DNA from: Xiphophorus maculatus
Taxonomy: Eukaryota > Chordata > Actinopteri > Cyprinodontiformes > Poeciliidae
NCBI RefSeq assembly: GCF_002775205.1
Contig: NC_036443.1
Span: 15,325,373-15,389,372, forward strand
Length of the DNA stretch: 64,000 nucleotides
Direction of reading: 5' to 3'
The position numbers and the translations under genes are program-made. Positions 1 through 11,600 of this stretch are shown one piece after another. Below the pieces are notes generated by a model, which was given only the letters and a program-made list of their open reading frames with translations, ran no database searches and was not told where the DNA came from. Every line of letters starts with the position of its first letter. Position 1 is the stretch's first letter.

Positions 1-1308
1 CTAATACCACGTGTAACAGTGCTTTGGATGAAAAAGTCACATAAAGCCAAAAACAGCAATTACCTGATGTAAAAATATTCAAGGCTTTTATTTTGAAATT
101 ATTATTATTCTCCATTTTAAAGTTCCAAAGTAATCCAATGTGTAACAGTGCTTTGGATGAAAACGTCAAATAAAGCCAAAAACAGCAATTACCTGATGTA
201 AAACTATTCAAGGCTTTTATTTTGAAATTATTATTATGCTCCATTTTAAAGTTCCAAAGTAATCCCATGTGTAACAGTGCTTTGGATGAAAACGTCAAAT
301 AAAGCCAAAAAAAGCAATTACCTGATGTAAAAATATTCAAGGCTTTTATTTTGAAATTATTATTATTCTCCATTTTAAAGTTCCAAAGTAATCCCATGTG
401 TAACAGTGCTTTGGATGAAAACGTCAAATAAAGCCAAAAACAGCAATTACCTGATGTAAAACTATTCAAGGCTTTTATTTTGAAATTATTATTATTCTCC
501 ATTTTAAAGTTCCAAAGTAATCCCATGTGTAACAGTGCTTTGGATGAAAACGTCAAATAAAGCCAAAAACAGCAATTACCTGATGTAAAAATATTCAAGG
601 CTTTTATTTTGAAATTATTATTCTCCATTTTAAAGTTCCAAACTAATCCCATGTGTAACATTGCTTTGGATGAAAAAGTCATATACGGCCAAAAAAAGCA
701 ATTACCTGATGTAAAAATATTCAAGGCTTTTATTTTGAAATTATTATTATTCTCCATTTTAAAGTTCCAAAGTAATCCCATGTGTAACAGTGCTTTGGAT
801 GAAAACGTCAAATAAAGCCAAAAACAGCAATTACCTGATGTAAAACTATTCAAGGCTTTTATTTTGAAATTATTATTATGCTCCATTTTAAAGTTCCAAA
901 GTAATCCCATGTGTAACAGTGCTTTGGATGAAAACGTCAAATAAAGCCAAAAACAGCAATTACCTGATGTAAAAATATTCAAGGCTTTTATTTTGAAATT
1001 ATTATTCTCCATTTTAAAGTTCCAAACTAATCCCATGTGTAACATTGCTTTGGATGAAAAAGTCATATACGGCCAAAAAAAGCAATTACCTGATGTAAAA
1101 ATATTCAAGGCTTTTATTTTGAAATTATTATTATTCTCCATTTTAAAGTTCCAAAGTAATCCCATGTGTAACAGTGCTTTGGATGAAAACGTCAAATAAA
1201 GCCAAAAACAGCAATTACCTGATGTAAAACTATTCAAGGCTTTTATTTTGAAATTATTATTATGCTCCATTTTAAAGTTCCAAACTAATCCCATGTGTAA
1301 CAGTTACT
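1..1308. repeat. 129-bp satellite array A (about 10 monomers, open at the left edge)
   Basis: About ten head-to-tail copies of an AT-rich monomer. The landmark AAGGCTTTTATTTTG recurs at 81, 210, 339, 468, 597, 723, 852, 981, 1107 and 1236, so the spacing is 129 bp, or 126 bp where one TTA is missing. Monomers alternate between AAAAATATTC and AAACTATTC variants, and a three-monomer (384-bp) higher-order unit repeats exactly between about 609 and 993. The window starts inside a monomer, so the array extends further left. It has the form of a locally homogenised satellite. No RNA or protein product is supported; short ORFs in it are by-products of a period divisible by three. Confidence 0.93.
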
Positions 1309-2275
1309 GAGTTAAATCAGTTATATACAGCCCATAGCAGCAGTAGTTCTAAAGGCCAGTTCTCAGTCCTGATCTGTTTCAACTGAGGATAGATAGAACT
1401 ACAGTGATGCGTATTCGTAGTCCAAATCAGCAGCCAATAGCCTCTTGAGTTCCGTTGCTATGGCAAATAATGGTCTCAGCAGGTGTGAGCTCTGAGCTGT
1501 GAGCTCTCAAACACACAAGTGTGTTTGAGCAAACACACTTTACTGAAAAAAAGCATTGGAAACAAATCCTTCTTGTTCGGGAACCGTAATACATATTCGA
1601 AAAGCGTTTCGAGCGTATGACAGTTCAATGTGTCTTCTGCGATAGTCCCGAGATTCATATCTGTACCTCACTCAGAGCATTTACAGTGATGAGAGAAAGA
1701 AATGTTGTGCCCAGATATGAACCGAGATGGGCTGTCACTCTAATTTGAAGAAAAATGAGAAACTTTGGGTCGCTTAGAGGCAAATTGTGGACAAACCGTA
1801 ACTGGTATCGACGAGCCGTCTTCACTTTCGAAGAGATCACAGACGTATCTACAAAATGAAATTTGAATGGCATTTCTAGGTGAATTTGTGACGACACAGC
1901 AAATCCTCAAAAATAGGGTATTTCTAGGATTTTTCCCATTGAGTTATAATGGGGTTTTTTTCGCAGTTTTTTGCGAATTATGTCGCCACGTTAAGCCCAA
2001 ATCCCACCAAAAATAATAGCTCCAATGGCGTGAATTTTCTGCACGTTTTGATACCTCATTTGTAGGTGTGCACCCAGCGGTATGAGCCGCATTAACGGTT
2101 ACGGAAGAAAAATAAAGAATTATAATAAAGAGACGCTTCTCTCCGACAATAGTAATAGGTTCCTGCCATTGCTTTGCATGGCAGGCCCCAATAATAATAA
2201 AGAAACTTTTCTTGGGAGAATAGCAATAGGTTCCTGCCATTGCTTTGCATGGCAGGCCCCAATAATAACTAGAAA
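1306..2275. repeat. Macro-repeat tail, copy 1 (non-tandem flank of array A)
   Basis: This segment is nearly identical to 4203-5190, offset by 2,904 bp through most of its length. It begins with a decayed satellite half-monomer (CTGAGTTAAATCAGTTATAT) and ends in two tandem units of about 70 bp, each with a small hairpin (2162-2185 and 2233-2256). The near-identity of the two tails shows a recent duplication or gene conversion of a unit made of array plus tail. Minus-strand ORFs of 60 and 80 codons occur in both copies. They match no family I recognise, and their conservation is explained by the recency of the duplication. Whether the unit is a transposon or a macrosatellite is open. Confidence 0.85.
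2162..2256. repeat. Paired hairpin units CCTGCCAT/ATGGCAGG
   Basis: Two copies, 71 bp apart, of a hairpin with stem CCTGCCAT / ATGGCAGG around an 8-base loop TGCTTTGC. Each is preceded by AATAGGTT and followed by CCCCAATAAT. The same pair occurs at 5087-5110 and 5152-5175 with 65-bp spacing. The stem is identical in all four copies although the intervening DNA differs. Confidence 0.8.
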
Positions 2276-2289
2276 AACAAAATTTCGGA

Positions 2290-2456
2290 AGAAATTTAGC
2301 CGGGGCCTGCCAAGGCGCGGCCGTGGGGTTCGGGCCCGGCGTCGTCGCGCCACAAATCGGCGTCGACGCCAAAGAACGCCGCGACGTAAGCAGTGGCACG
2401 CGGAGAACCGCAAGAACGTTAAGCGAGGCGGACGTGCACCGTTCGGTACGATTTAA
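2290..2456. other. CpG-rich insert between tail copy 1 and array B
   Basis: A GC- and CpG-dense block (CGCGGCC, GGCGTCGTCGCG, CGGCGTCGACGCC) set in otherwise AT-rich repeat DNA, and absent after the second tail copy at about 5190. A reading frame through it on + (the end of a frame running 2082-2456) is arginine-rich and low in complexity. I see no recognisable domain, so coding is not supported. It may be an insertion, or an older part of the macro-repeat lost from copy 2. Confidence 0.5.
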
Positions 2457-4203
2457 AATGTTGTCAAGGCTTTTATTTTGGAAGTTTTGTTAAACTTCAT
2501 TTCAAAGGGCCAAACTAATCCCATGCGTAATAGTCCTTGGGTTAAAATAGTTATATAATGCTCAAAACACAAGTAGCTGATGTAAAAATATTCAAGGCTT
2601 TTATTTTGAAATTTTCAGTATGCTTCATTTCAAAGGGCCAAACTAATACCACGTGTAACAGTGCTTTGGATGAAAAAGTCAAATAAAGCCAAAAAGAGCA
2701 ATTACGTCATGTAAAATTATTCAAGGCTTTTATTTTGAAATTTTCAGAATGCTTCATTTCAAAGGGCCAAACTAATACCACGTGTAACAGTGCTTTGGAT
2801 GAAAAAGTCAAATAAAGCCAAAAAGAGCAATTACCTGATGTAAAAATATTCAAGGCTTTTATTTTGAAATTATTATTATGCTCCATTTTAAAGTTCCAAA
2901 CTAATCCCATGTGTAACAGTGCTTTGGATGAAAAAGTCAAATAAAGCCAAAAAGAGCAATTACCTGATGTAAAAATATTCAAGGCTTTTATTTTGAAATT
3001 ATTATTATGCTCCATTTTAAAGTTCCAAACTAATCCCATGTGTAACAGTGCTTTGGATGAAAACGTCAAATAAAGCCAAAAACAGCAATTACCTGATGTA
3101 AAAATATTCAAGGCTTTTATTTTGAAATTATTATTCTCCATTTTAAAGTTCCAAACTAATCCCATGTGTAACATTGCTTTGGATGAAAAAGTCATATACG
3201 GCCAAAAAAAGCAATTACCTGATGTAAAAATATTCAAGGCTTTTATTTTGAAATTATTATTATTCTCCATTTTAAAGTTCCAAAGTAATCCCATGTGTAA
3301 CAGTGCTTTGGATGAAAACGTCAAATAAAGCCAAAAACAGCAATTACCTGATGTAAAACTATTCAAGGCTTTTATTTTGAAATTATTATTATGCTCCATT
3401 TTAAAGTTCCAAACTAATCCCATGTGTAACATTGCTTTGGATGAAAAAGTCATATACGGCCAAAAAAAGCAATTACCTGATGTAAAAATATTCAAGGCTT
3501 TTATTTTGAAATTATTTATATTCTCCATTTTAAAGTTCCAAAGTAATCCCATGTGTAACAGTGCTTTGGATGGAAAAGTCAGATAAAGCCAAAAACAGCA
3601 ATTACATGATGTAAAAATATTCAGGGCTTTTATTTTGAAATTATTATTATGCTCCATTTTAAAGTTCCAAACTAATCCCATGTGTAACATTGCTTTGGAT
3701 GAAAAAGTCATATACGGCCAAAAACAGCAATTACCTGATGTAAAAATATTCAAGGCTTTTATTTTGAAATTATTATTATGCTCCATTTTAAAGTTCCGAA
3801 CTAATCCCATGTGTAACAGTGCTTTGGATGGAAAAGTCAGATAAAGCCAAAAAGAGCAATTACATGATGTAAAAATATTCAGGGCTTTTATTTTGAAATT
3901 ATTATTATGCTCCATTTTAAAGTTACAAACTAATCCCATGTGTAACAGTGCTTTGGATGAAAAAGTCATATACGGCCAAAAACAGCAATTACCTGATGTA
4001 AAAATATTCAAGGCTTTTATTTTGAAATTATTATTATGCTCCATTTTAAAGTTCCGAACTAATCCCATGTGTAACATTGCTTTGGATAAAAAAGTCACAT
4101 AAGGCCAAAAACAGCAATTACATGATGTAAAAATATTCAAGGCTTTTATTTTGAAATTTTCAGTATGCTTAATTTTAAAGTTCCAAACTAATCCCATGTG
4201 TAA
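2456..4203. repeat. 129-bp satellite array B (about 13.5 monomers)
   Basis: Same monomer and orientation as array A. The landmark (AAGGCT, or AGGGCT in two units) lies at 2594, 2723, 2852, 2981, 3110, 3236, 3365, 3494, 3623, 3752, 3881, 4010 and 4139. All intervals are 129 bp except one of 126. The first monomers (2456-2715) are the most diverged (GGCCAAACTAATCCC, TTCATTTCAAAGG), as is usual at satellite array edges. Because every length change is a multiple of three, a minus-strand frame of 496 codons stays open from 4197 to 2707, made of 43-residue repeats. Substitutions between monomers often change the residue (W/R, S/G, C/S), which argues against a conserved protein. Confidence 0.93.
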
Positions 4204-5190
4204 CAGTTACTGAGTTAAATCAGTTATATACAGCCCAAAGCAGCAAGTAGTTGTAAAGGCCAGTTCTCAGTCCTGATCTGTTTCAACTGAGGATAGATAG
4301 AACTACAGTGATGCGTATTCGTAGTCCAAATCAGCAGCCAATAGCCTCTTGAGATCCGTTGCTATGGCAAATAATGGTCTCAGCAGGTGTGAGCTCTGAG
4401 CTCTGAGCTCTCAAACACACAAGTGTGTTTGAGCAAACACACTTTACTGAAAAAAAGCATTGGAAACAAATCCTTCTTGTTCGGGAACCGTAATACATAT
4501 TCGAAAAGCGTTTTAAGCGTATGACAGTTCAATGTGTCTTCTGCGATAGTCCCGAGATTCATATCTGTACCTCACTCAGAGCATTTACAGTGATGAGAGA
4601 AAGAAATGTTGTGCCCAGATATGAACCGAGATGGGCTGTCACTCTAATTTGAAGAAAAATGAGAAACTTTGGGTCGCTTAGAGGCAAATTGTGGACAAAC
4701 CGTAACTGGTATCGACGAGCCGTCTTCACTTTCGAAGAGATCACAGACGTATCTACAAAATGAAATTTGAATGGCATTTCTAGGTGAATTTGTGACGACA
4801 CAGCAAATCCTCAAAAATAGGGTATTTCTAGGATTTTTCCCATTGAGTTATAATGGGGTTTTTTTCGTAGTTTTTTGCGAATTATGTCGCCACGTTAAGC
4901 CCAAATCCCACCACAAGTAATAGCTCCAATGGCGTGAATTTTCTGCACGTTTTGATACCTCATTTGTAGGTGTGCACCCAGCGGTATGAGCCGCATTAAC
5001 GGTTACGGAAGAAAAATAAAGTTCTATAATAATAATAATAATAATAATATTAAAGAGACGCTTCTCTCCGACAATAGTAATAGGTTCCTGCCATTGCTTT
5101 GCATGGCAGGCCCCAATAAAGAAACACTTTCTCCGACAATAACAATAGGTTCCTGCCATTGCTTTGCATGGCAGGCCCCAATTAGTAGAA
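4203..5190. repeat. Macro-repeat tail, copy 2
   Basis: Second copy of the tail at 1306-2275, differing by scattered point changes and by an expanded (AAT)n tract at about 5029-5049. It carries the second pair of CCTGCCAT/ATGGCAGG hairpins (5087-5110, 5152-5175). Similarity to copy 1 ends just after the last hairpin, at about 5190, where unique sequence begins. This is the right boundary of the repeat block. Confidence 0.85.
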
Positions 5191-7450
5191 ATTATTCAGG
5201 TTAAGTGAAAGGGTCATATAATATGCAACTTAATTGGATGTAGAGATCGTGTAAGATGGCTACAAATTGATAAAGTTGAGTGAGGTTTACTCGGGTAAGG
5301 CTTTATGTAAACACTTTTTCATGATGTCATTTTCTCATCAAAAAGTTCCAAGCGGCATCACGAGTCATTCAGGCTGAAATCATGAACTTCCAAGTCTGCT
5401 GTGATATAGCAAATTCAGTCCAAATTCATCAAATGTTTGCATTGAGTCTGATTCGAGTCCACATCTTCTAGTGTCAATGGGAATAGAAAGACCAGTTGTT
5501 TCAGATCGGTTCTGCCTTTCACGCGCAACACATCATCTATTGACACACACTCATCACAATGACGAGGTCCACTTTCCAAATCCTACTCACAAACAAACTT
5601 GTGTTCCCCTCTCTGTCTTAAAGGGGAGAGTGTGTGATGCACTCCGTCCTTCCTGTTTCCCACTGTGCAGTCTTCTGGGGGGAAGGACATGCTTTGCCTG
5701 CTTGGATCCGGACGTGTATCACACACACTCAACCACACACGCACAAACACCCCTGTTGCTTTAGATGGGGGTACAAACTGAAGTCCACATTTTGAACTCG
5801 GCATATATTTGGAAAAACGAGTCAGAAAACGGTCTATCTAAACATGCAGGAGAGGTTCAGGTACTGCTTTAAGTTTAGTGATTGACAACAACTCAAGGAA
5901 GATTTTTTTTTCTTATGTGTTGGTATGAGCATAATACTGACCTCTGACTCTGGCATAGCAGCAGCCACACTTAACTAGGATTTTTCGGAACAAGTGCTGG
6001 CAGCCACAGCCTCTGTGGTGGCGATGGTGATGGTGGTGGCCCCCTTTCATGCTGTTGAACCATGAGCAGAGGTGGGCATGGGGCCCAGCAGTCAGTCTCT
6101 ATCCCCCCCCCCACCTCTCTTTTTCAGCTTTACTCCAGCAAAAGTGTAAATCTCCAAAAAAGGTGTCAGCTGATCTTCTTCTTCTTCCTCCTCCTCCTTC
6201 TCCCCTTTTTTCTCCTCAGTTGACTATTAACAGTGCTGGAGCCCACATCCAAGACACTGGCAGTCCTCAAAAGAAGCAGGCAAGAGGAAATCCACACCAA
6301 CAGGGGATTTGTTTTTTTGTTGTTGTTTTTTTTTTCTTTTTAAAAGGCGGTGAAATATTCCTGCGAGCTCACCCCTACACTGAACATGTATTCTCTTCTC
6401 CCTGTCTCTCCGGGGGTTTTTTTCCTGCCTGTGCTTTCTCTCTGGTGCTGAGCTCTCGCCTCTGTGAACTGCCTGGTCAAATGACAGACGGGGAGACTGT
6501 TTCAGAGAGAGAGAGGGAGACGGAGATAGCAGGGGAGAGATAGAGAGAGAGTAAGGGGAGGGGTGAGAAGGGTGGAGTCTACGGATCTAGTTGTCGGCTA
6601 TTCCAGTATAAGGTTCCCACTCCCTTGCTTTTTCTTTTTTCTCTCCTGTCCTCCGTTCCTTTCTCCCACTCCCCTAGTTGATTTTTGTAGCTGCCTTTTT
6701 TCCATTTCCTCTCTTGTCGGCGACCCCCTCTGCCATGTCTGTTATCCTCTTTCCTACATGCTTGAGTCTCATTGTGGCAATCCTTAATGGGGAGCCTTAG
6801 ACGGGACTAGATTAAATGTGTTCTCCTATGTCTGCTCACTTCTACCTCTGTAAATAGTAACACCCAGGTCTGTAGTGATACTGATTGCTATTTAAAGGCC
6901 ATATGCAGATTTAGGTTGGGTGTCATGCATTTTTCGATAAGTTAGACATGAGTTCAGTTTCTTTAAGACATGTTTTTGGGTTCTGGGTCACACCTCTTCA
7001 TAGAGAGTCGTGTTCATTTATGATCCTTAAGGTAGTCGTTTTATTTCTCTGTGTCTCCATGGAGCAAATAAGAAGTCTCATGTTTCATAATGTTGTTACT
7101 CCTGCACTGGGTGTGTGTCTATGTGTGTCCAACTCTGTGTGCGTAACTCTCGACATGCAGACTTCTAACTCTTTGTCTGACATGGAGTAACATACTTACA
7201 TAAAAACATAAACAAAGGATTAGCTCAAAGAGTCCAGGGAAGTACCCTGTGAGCCTGTGGTTAAATATTACGGTAATTATTTTTAATTATGAATAATTTA
7301 CGGAAGAGATAAGGGCTTCCTAATGCGCAGAGTTGTCCATCTGTACATTAATTGCATTACTGATGCTCTAGATCCATCACAACTTCTGCGGACCAGTGTT
7401 ATTTCAAAACTTGTTCATTCATATCAGAAAAAACAAAGAGTTCAATGAAT
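5191..7450. other. Intergenic; pyrimidine- and GA-rich tracts, no gene seen
   Basis: No reading frame with splice-site or domain support was found. Notable composition: a C/T-rich tract at 6100-6230 with (CTT)n and (CCT)n runs, T-runs near 6310-6340, and a GA-rich stretch at 6500-6560 followed by AGTATAAGG. These could be promoter-like, but no exon can be attached to them. Confidence 0.5.
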
Positions 7451-7504
7451 TCAGAATATGAATTCAAACTTGAATTCATATTCAAGTTTGAATTCATATT
7501 CTGA
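7451..7504. repeat. Perfect inverted repeat, 25-bp arms, 4-bp spacer
   Basis: Left arm 7451-7475 and right arm 7480-7504 are exact reverse complements, with TCAT between. Each arm contains GAATTC and AAACTTGAAT. It is the longest perfect hairpin I found in the window. No TA or other duplicated target site flanks it, so it does not look like a complete foldback transposon. Confidence 0.95.
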
Positions 7505-8029
7505 GGTCTTTCATGTGGTATGAAATACCTCTTTATTGTTATACTATGGTTATTCCTTCTATAATATAAGCCAATTATTTACTGCTAATGAATGTCCATA
7601 TTATTGATTGTTTAAAAAAGTTATTATGAATTAATGCACATACATAATCATAAACTTAATCATTGCTAGATCATTGTTACCTATTTCTGTGCTTTTTTTA
7701 CAATTGTATTCTGCCTGTAGTTTTAGCAATGGCAGCAGAGGAAGTAAACAAAGTCACTCAGTTCCATCTTATTTGGCTTTGTACTTTTGTCTTCATAGGG
7801 TAGGGTGGTTTGATTATAGTGCAATTTCTGGTAAGCTTCATTATGTCAAATTGGTGCATTACATAGGTCATGGCCAAACGTTAGCAATTCAGTAAAATCA
7901 AAAACAATAGTTTCTCAATAGCTTAGGGTCCAGTCCCTCTGTAAGAAGTAAAGCGTAGAAGCGTATGAAGGTTACTTTAATGGTTCTTAAGGGTAGAGCC
8001 TTACCCCATCTTCCAGAAAATTAATTTCA

Positions 8030-8665
8030 ATATTCTGAGAAAGTGTACATGTAACCTCATGGATAGTAATCAGTAATGTTCAGTCCTGAACTGTCCCACA
8101 GGACAATATCCTGAAAGTCTTTAGAGTATAACCTCCTCTGGAAAAGTAAAGGTCTGAGAAAGTAACCTCTAATTTCAAGAAGACTTACCTCAAAGTTCTG
8201 AGAAAACAACACATAAGTTCAAAAATTGTAAGTTGCATAGTCTTGAGAGATAGCTCCTAAATTCCACAACAGCAACATATAAGGTTGTTAAATATGACCT
8301 ATTCTGGAAAAGTTTAAGTTTAACATGTGGTAAGGCAATCTGTATGTTCTGGCAAAAAAGAAAAAAAAATCACTGAGTTACAGAGATTTAACATGGAAAC
8401 ATGTAAGTCATGGAGAATGCAGCTTGTAAGTTCCAGCTAAGTAATCACCAAAGTTCGGGAAAACAATGTGTCAGAGCTATAAAAAGCAGCCTCTAGGTTT
8501 TAAGATTGCAACATGTTGGTTTTAACCAAACAAAGTTGGTTTCTGTAAAGTTCCCCATACGTTTGGGCCCAGTAACCTGTAAGTACATAGATTGTAATGT
8601 CTTAGCTCTGGGATACTAATCTCTACATTCTGGGAAACTAACATGTTTCCAGTATTATATAATGT
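8030..8665. repeat. Degenerate minisatellite (roughly 25-30-bp unit)
   Basis: Many decayed copies of a motif close to GTAACCTCTAAGTTCTGGGA or AACATGTAAGTTC recur along this stretch, for example near 8060, 8165, 8190, 8400, 8430, 8570 and 8630. Unit edges have blurred through substitutions and indels, which implies an old array. It was recognised by eye; exact period and copy number were not computed. Confidence 0.5.
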
Positions 8666-11600
8666 TTTTAATGCATTGTTCACTTCAACAGTTTTCAATG
8701 TTTCTGCCAAAGCATCTCTATGTATATAAGAGATTAAGCTATGTATTGTTTCTGTGGATTTGACCGCTTTAATAAATGTGTTGATAATCACTTCTCTCAA
8801 ATCCAGATATACTGTATGTACAAATAATTATAATAATAAATATAATCTATTTAACTTCTAATCATACAATGCCTATCAGAGTTACCGAACGGTTTGCATG
8901 GTTAGTACAAATTTTTCCAGGTACATCAATGCATTTGCCTTAACAACTGAAGTAAATGTTTTGAACCAAAATACTCATGAATGTTGATCAACCTTATTAG
9001 TGAATCTGGTGAAATTTGTTTATGAGTACATAATTTTTGTTCCACTCATCTGCATCTTTGTTCAAGCATGAAGCAGGTACTTTTTTACTTTTCCCAACTC
9101 TTAGAAATGTTCAGGGTTTGATTTGTAGTTGTGCACTGGACATTCTTTGTGTCTGGCGCCAGAAACATGTGCACACCTAGCAGAGGAGTCCTACATCTCA
9201 AAAAAAAAAAACAAATGCAGTTTCCAGCACTGTGGAACAAACAAAGCAAACCATATTTAGATGTGAACATCAAAACACCAGAAACACAGTTTACATTTTT
9301 AGCCTTTCTTACAGATGAAATCAGAGCGGGCCCGTAAAGTAAAACACGTTCTCTTGAGTAAATAACTCCAGACAGACCCGGCGCAGGAAGAAAAATGAAA
9401 AAGGTTTTATGAAATGCTATGACATTCTGGCCTGGAAATAGCATTCTCAGACTCGAAGCTGCTCAGATCATGACTCGGCGAATAATATGACTTTAATTTC
9501 GCTGCACTTCTCTTCCTTCAAAAGCTGCAACTGTATAAATCACCAGCTAATTCCTGGAATGGTATAGAGACAGGTGAGGATCAGCAGCCATCCAACCACC
9601 ACACACACACCAAAACACACCATCAAGTGCCTCCATCTTGTCACGGCAACAGGGTGGGGGCAGACTGCTGTCACGTCGTCTCTGTCATCTATAAGTGACA
9701 AAGCAAACAGACAGGCCTCACCCATCGGCCTTGCAAGCAGGATACACACACACATCCATTACACAGCTCGCTGACTTGCACAACAGTCTCACTGTGTCTT
9801 AATTTACAAACACAGAGAACCCAAAGCAGCTGTAACACACACGCTGAGAGAAAAAAAAAAAAAAAAAAAGAAAGTTCTGCAGAGGAGAAGCCCCACAGTG
9901 AAAAATAAGTCATCTATTCTCAGACTCAGTTAGCACGCAGGTTTCTCACACTCTGCACTTTCCCTCTTCTCAGACACAAAAGGCTCTCACTCTCTCTGTC
10001 CGTGCCGCTGCATCTCTTTGCTGAGAAGAGATTCTTTAAACAGCCGTGACTGAGGGGGTAATACACCTCAGGATTATTGAGCAGAGTTGTTGAACAGCGT
10101 AGCTTCTCACTGATGTGGATGTTAAATGTTGTCAAGTTGCAGGAGATTCGGAAAAGCCATGCGAAGCAACAGATTTAACACAAATGCTAAAAAATATATA
10201 GAGAGACTGGAAAGGTATATCAATAAAAATCTTTTCATTGTAGATCTTATTTTAAAAAAATGCTTCAGTTAGAGTAACCCTAGTTATAAAATTTCCGCTC
10301 TGTATTCACTGATACGTTTGGATTCTATGCTACTTTTACATCCACTTATTTTACTCTCAGAAGGAAACATGTATCAGTCAGGCTTGATGACTTGTTACTG
10401 CAAGTGTAATAAGCCTTTAAAATACCTCCATGCTTAGAGATAAATCAAATTACTTTTTACCTTTTCATCCCAGAGTGCTTGTGATACCGATCAGATTTTA
10501 AGTCTAAAAAAATTGAGTTCAAAATTAAATTAAGAATTTTCTGACTTCTCTTTGAATAAATGGCTGCTTTTTCTTCAGAAGTCAAAAAGAAAAGGTCATG
10601 ATTACCTAAAGCAACTTTCACTCAGGCTAAAAGGATAAACTATCAAGACAACTACCACAAGAAATTATTTTTATAAACTTAGAATTGATCACAGCTGCAG
10701 TCAGTAATTTTTATTTTTAAAAAGTTGTTGTTTTTTTTTTTACATATTTGTCTAGACAGTATGACATGAAACAGATAATCATCGAAATAATCTGCTCTTA
10801 CCGTCATCTGCAGAAATATTCCACTCAGTCAGAAAAAATTAATTAGTGCCACAACAAGAGTATCAGCGCTGTCAATAACACTTAAGTACATGCTGCTCTC
10901 ACCGTCCCCTTGCTCTCTGCTGTTAATGCTCAGACTAGTAAGCATAGCCACCCACGACGGTGGATAAATAGTTTTTCTGTAACAGTAAGTTAGCAATAGC
11001 ACAGCTGCAGCAAACAGGCAACCTTCAGCAGCACACACACGAGCTTGATTGGCAGTGCTATGACCTGGCTCTGATTGTTTCTGACCAGGAGCGCTGCATT
11101 TCCACAGATGAAACGGAAGGAGGCAAAGGAGCTCAATTTTTTTAATTTTATTTTACAAATGATCTGTCTCATGTAGAACTGCTACGACATAGTGACAGTT
11201 TTAAAAATATTTTTAAAACACTTAAAATATTAATTTGCCAACTATTATTGGCAAATTAACCTCAGCAGTTTAAACGACAGCTGTTGATCCAAATGTGTGT
11301 TCATCTTCTCTAAGCTCTTTCAGTGACTGCTTTTTATATGGTGGCTATTTTTACATAACGCTGTTCCCCTTTGAATCTAATGAATCTTTTAATTTACTTA
11401 AAAATATAAGCAATTTGGACTATTACAGACCTACAATGAATTTTTATTTCCACATTTAAAAATTTCTACTAATTAACTTTGAGAGACTGGATTAGATATC
11501 ATTGAGTCACAGAAACAGCACTGGCTATAATTACCAATCATCTCTTCCTAGTCCTCCACATTAGAGTTGCATCTATATTTGTCCTGTCAGAGCTTTGTTT

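Noticed and set aside
609..1199. Identical 68-residue plus-strand ORFs at 609-815 and 993-1199 (again at 3122-3328)
   Set aside because: They are the same satellite segment read in frame; identity reflects repeat homogenisation rather than a gene family.
1655..4801. Identical 80-residue minus-strand ORFs in the two macro-repeat tails
   Set aside because: Recent duplication explains the identity; there is no start context, domain or splice evidence.
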